Positions 20,944 through 25,741 of a stretch of DNA of 35,009 nt are shown here, piece by piece. The translations under genes were made by a program, and so were the position numbers. The DNA is from a virus: the IMG/VR virus record IMGVR_UViG_3300032053_008651, positions 1 to 35,009 of that record. The stretch is one strand, 5' to 3'. The stretch's first letter is position 1. Each line of letters begins with the position of its first letter. The notes below the pieces were generated by a model. The model worked only from the letters and a program-made list of their open reading frames with translations, ran no database searches and was not told the origin of the DNA.

Positions 20944-20965
20944 ATCGCCGATCGAAATCGGCGAT
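20944..20965 (-). other. Perfect hairpin with TTCG loop between tRNAs
   Basis: Nine base pairs (ATCGCCGAT/ATCGGCGAT) around TTCG on the minus strand. Probably an RNA spacer hairpin or processing signal in the array transcript. Confidence 0.6.
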
Positions 20966-20968
20966 CAG

Positions 20969-21040
20969 CAGGAGCTACGGGACTCGAACCCGTGTGTTTC
21001 GTTTTGGAGACGAACATCCTAGCCGCTGAATGAAACTCCT
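20969..21040 (-). tRNA. tRNA-Trp(CCA)
   Basis: Acceptor AGGAGTT/AGCTCCT; anticodon stem TTCGT/ACGAA with loop CTCCAAA; T-loop TTCGAGT. No encoded CCA. Confidence 0.85.
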
Positions 21041-21094
21041 GTGATGCACTGATGATTTTGAGAGGATCCAACAACCTCGGGTTTTCACACCCAG

Positions 21095-21167
21095 CGATCG
21101 TAGCCGGAATCGAACCGAGCCTCACACCATAGACAGTGGTGCTGCATCACCTGATGCACATACGACC
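21095..21167 (-). tRNA. tRNA-Asp(GTC), U37
   Basis: Acceptor GGTCGTA/TACGATC; anticodon stem CACCA/TGGTG with loop CTGTCTA, so position 37 is U instead of a purine. The T-stem has one mismatch. Abuts the 5'-half element at 21168. Confidence 0.65.
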
Positions 21168-21244
21168 ATATCCGGCTGCTCTAGCCAATTGAGCTACGTC
21201 GCGGTATTAGCGCGCCGGTGGGACTCGAACCCACATCTACCGGG
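21168..21244 (-). tRNA. tRNA-like element with halves in permuted order
   Basis: Read 5' to 3', this is first a 3' half (CCCGG, variable bases, T-arm GTGGG-TTCGAGT-CCCAC, acceptor strand CGGCGCG), then TAATAC, then a 5' half (acceptor strand CGCGACG, TA, D-arm GCTC-loop-GAGC, A, anticodon stem GCCGG). The acceptor strands pair 6 of 7, and GCCGG pairs with CCGGT. The 77-base element exactly fills the space between two tRNA-Asp genes. It may be a circularly permuted tRNA or two recombination remnants. Confidence 0.45.
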
Positions 21245-21315
21245 CGAAGACGACGGGAATCGAACCCGCATAAGGCTGATAGACAATCAGCTGACCTCCA
21301 ATGGTCCACGTCTCC
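21245..21315 (-). tRNA. tRNA-Asp(GTC), U37, second copy
   Basis: Acceptor GGAGACG/CGTCTTC; D-arm GACC/GGTC; anticodon stem GCTGA/TCAGC with loop TTGTCTA (U37); T-loop TTCGATT. All arms pair. Confidence 0.75.
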
Positions 21316-21327
21316 AAAGTTTCTCTG

Positions 21328-21462
21328 TGCCAACCCGTGGTATCGAGCCACGCTGTCTCTCCTGTTTGACAGCATTACAGCGATGAATGATGCTGGACGT
21401 TGATGTCTCGGTGTGAGCCCGGCGCATGAAGCCGGCGGGTTCCCTGTGCTCCCTCGGTTGGC
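21328..21462 (-). tRNA. Aberrant tRNA-like element with CAT anticodon arm
   Basis: GCCAACC at the 5' end pairs perfectly with GGTTGGC at the 3' end, and CCGGC-TTCATGC-GCCGG forms an anticodon arm. About 66 bases lie between it and the T-arm (CGTGG-CTCGATA-CCACG). Either the variable region carries an insertion, or a broken 5' fragment precedes a degenerate second tRNA (possible CAA anticodon). Function doubtful. Confidence 0.35.
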
Positions 21463-21581
21463 GTAATTCGACGTTTCACTTTCTATCTCATTCGTTTCAA
21501 GGGCGTTAGCCCGTTGTGGTCCGCTGCTGGATGCTTGGTCTTACGACTCCGGCTCGATAGTTACCACGTCTCAAAGACCAG
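21463..21581. other. Spacer within tRNA array
   Basis: No tRNA or convincing ORF seen. Contains a short GGGC-TAAC-GCCC hairpin on the minus strand. Confidence 0.5.
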
Positions 21582-21654
21582 TGGAGCACATGGGACTCGA
21601 ACCCACCACCTCTACGATGCGAACGTAGCGCTCTCCCAGATGAGCTAGTGCCCC
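21582..21654 (-). tRNA. tRNA-Ala(CGC)
   Basis: Acceptor GGGGCAC/GTGCTCC; stem CTACG/CGTAG with loop TTCGCAT; standard D- and T-arms. Confidence 0.9.
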
Positions 21655-21802
21655 AGATTCGAGGGGCTCTTTTCGCAGAGCGCAGTGGGGGTTCACATTC
21701 CTGTGAACTGCTTGCGTTACGATCAGTCTTCCTCGTGCGATCGGTACCGATCACATTTGTACGCCTGTGAAACTGACTTTCCGATGTCAGCCACGGCGTT
21801 AG

Positions 21803-21878
21803 CAGGGTCAGTTGGAGTCGAACCAACATACTGGCGTGCTTGATGCCCGCTTGCTCTGACCAATTGAGCTACAGCCCT
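21803..21878 (-). tRNA. tRNA-like gene, anticodon ambiguous
   Basis: D-arm and T-arm (GTTGG-TTCGACT-CCAAC) are normal, but the anticodon region has two extra bases. It folds best as GCGGGC-ATCAA-GCACGC, so the anticodon could be CAA (Leu) or TCA, and position 33 is unclear. The acceptor has one C-A mismatch. Confidence 0.45.
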
Positions 21879-21947
21879 GTATTTCGATCTCTCTCGAACT
21901 GCCACACCATTATGGTAGGTGTCACCCCGTTTATGCCACGGAAGCGG

Positions 21948-22020
21948 TGGAGCTTACGGGATTCGAACCCGTCGCCTCCTGCGTGCAAAGCAGGCGCTCT
22001 CCCAAATGAGCTAAAGCCCC
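21948..22020 (-). tRNA. tRNA-Ala(TGC)
   Basis: Acceptor GGGGCTT/AAGCTCC; stem CCTGC/GCAGG with loop TTTGCAC; standard arms. Confidence 0.9.
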
Positions 22021-22138
22021 AAAATCAGCATTCAACGGTTGTATGAAACCTCGGTTAGACCGCCAAATACCTCGACACTTCACCTTCAAAAACCCAGGCT
22101 CCCGGGCTCAGCACCTGAGGTGCAGTTACCGTGTCTTG

Positions 22139-22211
22139 TGGAGCAGAAGGGATTCGAACCCTCGACCTCTTCGCAGCCAGCGAAGCGCTCTCCCAGTTGA
22201 GCTACTGCCCC
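22139..22211 (-). tRNA. tRNA-Ala(GGC), U37
   Basis: Acceptor GGGGCAG/CTGCTCC; stem CTTCG/CGAAG with loop CTGGCTG, so position 37 is U. Otherwise canonical. Confidence 0.8.
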
Positions 22212-22357
22212 AAACGATTGGTTACTGAGATCCCTGCAATCAAGCTGGACGTCTTGTCACCTACTTATCCTATTGGTTGGCGCTCACAACGCCCAGTCAA
22301 AACAAAATTGGTTGTAGAATCACAGTTTCTTATCACCGTTCACAGATGTGAATTGGG

Positions 22358-22433
22358 TGGTCGACCCGGAGGGACTCGAACCCTCGCTCTCTAGCGAGTC
22401 ATGCTAGCATCCTTGCCGCTGGACGACAGGTCG
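22358..22433 (-). tRNA. tRNA-Val(GAC), U37
   Basis: Acceptor CGACCTG/CGGGTCG; stem CTAGC/GCTAG with loop ATGACTC (U37); encoded CCA. Confidence 0.75.
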
Positions 22434-22454
22434 TTGGCCGGACTTTCCCGGCTG

Positions 22455-22514
22455 TCAAAGCGCTGATCGAGCGCGCTCTCCCCATTGTTTCACATGTTCG
22501 TGGGTAAGGGCCAT
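22455..22514 (-). CDS. Possible 19-aa peptide
   Basis: MALTHEHVKQWGERARSAL, with GGGGA ten bases upstream. Follows the zinc-finger gene inside the tRNA array. Too short to be sure. Confidence 0.3.
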   Translation of the reverse strand: MALTHEHVKQWGERARSAL

Positions 22515-22538
22515 CTTGTTGTGTCCCCACCCATCTCG

Positions 22539-22640
22539 TCACTTCCCTGGCCGCTTGTTGCGGTAGTGCCTGCGCCAGCAGGGTCGGCACATATAGAGCC
22601 TTCCCAACAGGTCAGACGCAATCTTACAGAACTTGCACAT
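22539..22640 (-). CDS. 33-aa zinc-finger mini-protein in the tRNA array
   Basis: An excellent ribosome-binding site (AAAGGAGG, 6 bases before the ATG) precedes MCKFCKIASDLLGRLYMCRP. Two Cys pairs (CKFC and CRPC) spaced about 12 residues apart form a plausible zinc site, and the C-terminus is strongly basic. Located between tRNA-Val and tRNA-fMet, so it is co-transcribed with tRNAs. RNA binding is a reasonable guess only. Confidence 0.7.
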   Translation of the reverse strand: MCKFCKIASDLLGRLYMCRPCWRRHYRNKRPGK

Positions 22641-22737
22641 TGCGAACCTCCTTTCTTACGATTGGAGGGTCGTTACGGCGGGTGTCCTTCGTTGATCATG
22701 GGTTGAATTCCTTTGCGTGTCGGTTAGGTCCGTGTCG

Positions 22738-22814
22738 TGGTTGCAGGTGTAGGATTCGCGCCTACTGATTTCCGGATTATGGGCCCGGCGAGCCTCTTTT
22801 GCTCCATTACTGCG
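22738..22814 (-). tRNA. Initiator-type tRNA-Met(CAT), divergent
   Basis: Shows the initiator hallmarks: C1-A72 mismatch (5' CGCAG, 3' CTGCA-ACCA), TG before D-stem GAGC/GCTC, and a GC-rich anticodon stem. Length is 77 with CCA. Oddities: C at position 33 (loop CCCATAA) and two unpaired acceptor positions. Confidence 0.65.
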
Positions 22815-22815
22815 G

Positions 22816-22887
22816 TAGCGGGTACCTGATTTGAACAGGGTCTTAAGGTTATGAGCCTTACGAGTTGCCAGATTACTCCAACCCGCT
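22816..22887 (-). tRNA. tRNA-Met or tRNA-Ile2(CAT)
   Basis: Acceptor AGCGGGT/ACCCGCT; stem TAAGG/CCTTA with loop CTCATAA; T-loop TTCAAAT. Ends one base before the initiator tRNA. Whether C34 is modified to read ATA cannot be told. Confidence 0.8.
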
Positions 22888-22905
22888 ATGTCTAAATATA
22901 TTCCG

Positions 22906-22980
22906 TGGTGGGTTCGGCGGTAGTCGAAACCGCGTCTCTGCGCTTAAAAGGCGTGACTCTGCCACTTGAGTTACGAACCC
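22906..22980 (-). tRNA. tRNA-Lys(TTT)
   Basis: Acceptor GGGTTCG/CGAACCC; loop CTTTTAA; T-arm GCGGT-TTCGACT-ACCGC; encoded CCA. Two upper anticodon-stem pairs are mismatched. Confidence 0.7.
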
Positions 22981-23064
22981 GTATCGTTTTCACTTTCCAC
23001 GCTCTGGGTGCATCCGCACTCAGGCTACGTTTTACACTCGGCACACCGAGATTGAGTTACTAAC

Positions 23065-23138
23065 TGGAGCGCGAAGGAGGAGTTGAACCACCGACCTGAC
23101 AACTAAAAGCCGCCTGCTCTGCACTGAGCTACTCGCGC
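23065..23138 (-). tRNA. tRNA-Lys(TTT), second copy
   Basis: Acceptor GCGCGAG/TTCGCGC; loop CTTTTAG in a G-T-rich stem; D-loop only six bases and lacking GG; encoded CCA. Confidence 0.65.
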
Positions 23139-23259
23139 ATAATCGGAATACGTCCGATCTCGTCATTTTCACTTCCGCCGCGGTATTGCGCCGCGTCTTT
23201 CCGATTCTAGGTCGGACGTGCAACTTTTACACTTGCCTCATGAGTTACTCAATTCAAGG

Positions 23260-23333
23260 TGGGGAAGGAGGGAATTAAACCCCCGACCTGTCGGCGTATT
23301 ATGCCGACTGCTCTTTCTCTGAGCTACTTCCCC
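23260..23333 (-). tRNA. tRNA-like gene with 19-base anticodon arm
   Basis: Acceptor GGGGAAG/CTTCCCC. The anticodon arm is GTCGGC-ATAATAC-GCCGAC: a 6-bp stem (or 5-bp stem with 9-base loop). Reading U33 gives AAT (Ile), an unusual A34 anticodon in bacteria. T-loop TTTAATT lacks C56. Confidence 0.45.
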
Positions 23334-23393
23334 ATGATGTGGCAGGATACCCGCTGCCTACCCGGTTCTGCGAAGGACTAGTACGTTTTCGCA

Positions 23394-23471
23394 TGGTGGG
23401 GGAGGATGGGATTGAACCACCGACCTTCGGGCTTTTTACACCCGCTGCTCTAGTCTCTGAGCTACTCCCCC
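23394..23471 (-). tRNA. tRNA-like gene with 19-base anticodon arm
   Basis: Acceptor GGGGGAG/CTCCCCC, encoded CCA. Anticodon region CGGGT-GTAAAAA-GCCCG: AAA (Phe) if U33 is taken inside a 7-base loop, GTA (Tyr) if the loop is nine bases. Cannot be settled by eye. Confidence 0.45.
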
Positions 23472-23555
23472 GTGATGTATCAGTTTCACTTTCACGCCCC
23501 TCTGGGCGACTGACTTTCCAATAGTCCACCAAGGCATGTGTTTGTATAAGCTAAG

Positions 23556-23633
23556 TGCCTCGGGCAGGAATCGAACCTGCATCTGTTTTCGCATGTTTTC
23601 TAAGAACACGTTTGAGTTACTGACGATACTTCG
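23556..23633 (-). tRNA. Degenerate tRNA, possibly Leu(TAG)
   Basis: Clear anticodon arm (GTGTT-CTTAGAA-AACAT), 12-base variable region, T-arm GCAGG-TTCGATT-CCTGC and 3' acceptor strand CCGAGGC. No matching 5' acceptor strand (GCCTCGG) or D-arm is found before the next tRNA begins, so the 5' half is lost or very diverged. Confidence 0.4.
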
Positions 23634-23706
23634 TGAGTCGCACGGGAGTCGAACCCGCAACGTCCTGGGTAAGAACCAGGTGCTCTGCCAATTGAGCTAA
23701 CGACTC
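23634..23706 (-). tRNA. tRNA-Lys(CTT)
   Basis: Acceptor GAGTCGT/GCGACTC; stem CCTGG/CCAGG with loop TTCTTAC; canonical D- and T-arms. Confidence 0.9.
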
Positions 23707-23733
23707 ATATACGATATGATTTTGTTCTTTCAG

Positions 23734-23806
23734 TCGGTTCAACGGGATTCGAACCCGCACCTTTCTCCTTAAGAGGGAGCTATGCAACCAGTAACACCTT
23801 GAACCG
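23734..23806 (-). tRNA. tRNA-Lys(CTT), second copy
   Basis: Acceptor CGGTTCA/TGAACCG; anticodon arm CTCC-CTCTTAA-GGAG; T-loop TTCGAAT. The D-arm is irregular. Confidence 0.65.
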
Positions 23807-23972
23807 TTGAGGGGAAAGATTTTAGCGTGGTTACCTCCCAACTCCACGCGATGATAAGCTTCTGCTGAAAGTTTCGACCCATCGAAGTCTTTGCTTTCAT
23901 GTTGGCGAGACTCTCAGAGCAAGTAGCTTTTGGGCCTCACGACCCGTACGCCTTTTCGTCTTTGAATCTCAG
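23807..23972. other. Spacer with a possible small ORF
   Basis: A minus-strand frame from an ATG near 23900 reads MKAKTSMGRNFQQKLIIAW but continues into the adjacent tRNA and has no ribosome-binding site. I do not call it a gene. Confidence 0.3.
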
Positions 23973-24056
23973 CTCACACGGTAGGAATCGAACCTACGTT
24001 AGGATTTCTCCGTTACTGGTTAACAGCCAGCTGCCTGTCCTCTAGGCTACATGTGA
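23973..24056 (-). tRNA. tRNA-Asn(GTT) with long variable arm
   Basis: Acceptor TCACATG/CGTGTGA; stem GCTGG/CCAGT with loop CTGTTAA; discriminator G. The variable region is 17 bases and contains GGA-GAAA-TCC, a small hairpin with a GNRA loop, as in class II tRNAs (Ser, Leu, Tyr). Asn tRNAs are normally class I. Confidence 0.7.
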
Positions 24057-24065
24057 ATGTCGAAA

Positions 24066-24141
24066 GAGATGTTCGAGTGAATGAAGCACGAATGATATCA
24101 ACGATCTTTGCTTGTAGGCTTCATTCTGATGAACATCTCAG
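24066..24141 (-). repeat. Long imperfect inverted repeat between tRNAs
   Basis: GAGATGTTC pairs with GAACATCTC and, inside it, AATGAAGC pairs with GCTTCATT, separated by a 5x5 internal loop. The stem would be ~17 bp around a ~30-base loop. May be a processing hairpin or a decayed element. Confidence 0.55.
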
Positions 24142-24223
24142 CTGCCGCGGCAGGAGTCGAACCTGCATCATCCTGATTAACAGTCAGGCGAATTACCTTA
24201 GCTTACGCTTATCCGACACGGCA
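24142..24223 (-). tRNA. tRNA-Asn(GTT) with enlarged D-loop
   Basis: Acceptor TGCCGTG/CGCGGCA; stem CCTGA/TCAGG with loop CTGTTAA; T-loop TTCGACT. About nine extra bases in the D-arm include a mini hairpin GCG-TAA-GC. Discriminator G. Confidence 0.65.
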
Positions 24224-24231
24224 ATGTCGAG

Positions 24232-24301
24232 CTCTCGGGGAAGGGATTGAACCTTCATCTCCCGCGTGAAGCCGCGGTGCTCTAACTTAAGCTACCCAAG
24301 A
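24232..24301 (-). tRNA. tRNA, possibly Glu(TTC)
   Basis: Acceptor TCTTGGG/CCCGAGA; T-arm GAAGG-TTCAATC-CCTTC. The anticodon stem pairs as CCGC/GCGG around an 8-base loop GGCTTCAC. TTC (Glu) fits if position 33 is C; TCA is the alternative. Confidence 0.45.
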
Positions 24302-24376
24302 ATGAACGAGTGCTTCTCTGCACACGTTTTGGAACGCAAATTTTCAAGGATCGTAGAGAACGATTGTTCTCTTCGG

Positions 24377-24460
24377 TGATGCGCCAGGGAATCGAACCCT
24401 GCTGGCCCTAAGGGCGCGTGGGTTACAACCACGCCCGTCTCCATACCGGTCTAGCACACC
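24377..24460 (-). tRNA. tRNA-Tyr(GTA)
   Basis: Acceptor GGTGTGC/GCGCATC; stem CGTGG/CCACG with loop TTGTAAC; class II variable arm GCCC-TTA-GGGC; T-loop TTCGATT. Confidence 0.85.
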
Positions 24461-24642
24461 ATGAGTTTAAACGAAAGATGCCGAAGAAGTTTCCTTCCTC
24501 GGCGACTGCTGATGGCATCCCATCCTTCTCAGTCACTCCGGAAGCCGGAGCGACGAGGCGCTCCAGTTCACGTATCGATATTTGCAACAGCGGCATCTTG
24601 CCACTGCTTTTGACGATAATTTTTCTGTGCGTAAGTGTTCAT
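24423..24642 (-). other. Two short frames, possible broken small gene
   Basis: ATG 24642 opens MNTYAQKNYRQKQWQDAAV and stops after 24 codons. A second frame from 24596 (MPLLQISIRELERLVAPA...) runs 57 codons but ends inside tRNA-Tyr. A one-base shift near 24580 would join the basic start to the helical segment. No ribosome-binding site for either. Confidence 0.35.
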
Positions 24643-24669
24643 TTGAATTTTCTTGTTTGAGAATCTTCG

Positions 24670-24742
24670 TCGGACCGGAGGGAGTCGAACCCCCGTAACA
24701 TGTGTATCAGACATGCGCTCTAACCGTCTAAGCTACGGTCCG
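24670..24742 (-). tRNA. tRNA-Ile(GAT)
   Basis: Acceptor CGGACCG/CGGTCCG; stem CATGT/ACATG with loop CTGATAC; standard arms. First tRNA of the array. Confidence 0.9.
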
Positions 24743-24778
24743 ATGTTGTGGTGCTTGCCTGTTTCGGCTGATAGACTA

Positions 24779-24807
24779 ACTATATCCTTACCCGCCGTCC
24801 TGTTTCA
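24779..24807 (-). promoter_or_regulatory. Promoter TGAAAC-N17-TATAGT of the tRNA array
   Basis: Same boxes and spacer as the protein-gene promoters, without TGn. It overlaps the end of the 24788-24958 gene and lies ~37 bases before tRNA-Ile. Confidence 0.65.
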
Positions 24808-24958
24808 CACTTTTTCTCTTTTTCTTCACTTTTGTTTTTTGCTGATTCAGGATTTCGTTTGGGAACATTTGTTTTTCGACGTCAAACCATGCTTCAGCAT
24901 CATCGTGTGTGGTTCGATACTGTTTGAACCAAGGATGCTCGTGTTGCTTTTGCGTCAC
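24788..24958 (-). CDS. Small basic protein, 56 aa
   Basis: GTG 24958 overlaps the dNMP-kinase TGA (GTGA). The product opens VTQKQHEHPWFKQYRTTHDD and ends in a Lys/Arg-rich tail (KVKKKRKSVKQ). Supported by the overlap and clean frame. Possibly RNA- or DNA-binding. Confidence 0.65.
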   Translation of the reverse strand: MTQKQHEHPWFKQYRTTHDDAEAWFDVEKQMFPNEILNQQKTKVKKKRKSVKQDGG

Positions 24959-25626
24959 GCAGCGGCCGGGTAGAGCGAGTTGATCATCAGTTGCACCTTG
25001 ACGTCCAAGTTCGGGAACGGATAGTCCTCGTCGTTGGTCAGCACGTATTCGAGATTGGTGCGAGAAGGCCTCGACATTTCACTACCATGGAGTCTCCACG
25101 CAGCGCCGTCCTTTTTCTTGTTGGGCGTCTGGATGTCCACGCGGTCTGCGCCGAGCCAGTCGTGTAGGTTGGTGCGATCGTTTTCGAACCGAGCGTCATT
25201 GATGACGATGCGCTTTCCTGCACCGAGCAAGCGCTCGAGGTGCGGACGTGCCGCCATCGTCCAGATGTCTGGGTGGATCATCTGCCTCGCCCACTCGTCG
25301 CCGAGGAGCTGAAGAATACGTCTGGGTGAATTGTCGTTGAGTTTTCCTGTTCCGGCGCACGTATCACAACAATGTGTGAAACAGTTTCCCGGACGTGTTG
25401 CATCGCAGTTCGGACATGGGCGCGCCCATCGAGGATCTGGCTCATTTCGAGAACGAGACGGGCCGTACAACTGATCATCGGTGAAGCCGAAGACCTCGCC
25501 TGCGAACGCCTTCATTGAGGTGCTCAGCGAGTACATGAAGAAGCCGTGATGCTCCTCGAGCACCTTTGCGACGGAATCCTTCCCAGCTCCGGCCTCACCG
25601 GACAACACGATGAATTGTCGAGTCAC
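24955..25626 (-). CDS. Deoxynucleoside monophosphate kinase with zinc-finger insertion, 223 aa
   Basis: Phosphorylates dNMPs for phage DNA synthesis, as T4 gp1-type enzymes do. P-loop GEAGAGKD (10-17); the family segment SPRRILQLLGDEWARQ near 100-115; PDIW just after. Between them, residues 71-94 hold CPNC, three further Cys and CCDTCAGTG, similar to a DnaJ-type zinc finger. GTG 25626 is chosen because AAGGAG lies 6 bases upstream; the promoter leader is about 44 bases. Confidence 0.85.
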   Translation of the reverse strand: MTRQFIVLSGEAGAGKDSVAKVLEEHHGFFMYSLSTSMKAFAGEVFGFTDDQLYGPSRSRNEPDPRWARPCPNCDATRPGNCFTHCCDTCAGTGKLNDNSPRRILQLLGDEWARQMIHPDIWTMAARPHLERLLGAGKRIVINDARFENDRTNLHDWLGADRVDIQTPNKKKDGAAWRLHGSEMSRPSRTNLEYVLTNDEDYPFPNLDVKVQLMINSLYPAAA

Positions 25627-25669
25627 GTCAAGCTCCTTCGGCAAAAGGCTTTCCCTTCCACCTGATCTA

Positions 25670-25698
25670 ATCCTACCACGTTAATGGTGAGGCTTTCA
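25670..25698 (-). promoter_or_regulatory. Promoter TGAAAG-N17-TAGGAT of the dNMP kinase
   Basis: TGG before the -10, then TAGATC as in leaderless members, but a longer leader with AAGGAG follows. Confidence 0.7.
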
Positions 25699-25741
25699 CT
25701 GTTTTTCTCACAATGATTCACGAGCTCACAGACAGGATAAA

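Noticed and set aside
21421-21462. Plus-strand tRNA with GCATGAA loop
   Set aside because: Position 33 would be C and the acceptor does not form; the minus-strand reading is better.
21803-21878. Selenocysteine or opal-suppressor tRNA (TCA anticodon)
   Set aside because: TCA is one reading, but position 33 would be A, the arm lengths do not match tRNA-Sec, and CAA (Leu) is equally possible.
23617-23847. Frames across the Lys tRNAs (76 aa and similar)
   Set aside because: They translate straight through complete tRNA genes and have no start signal.
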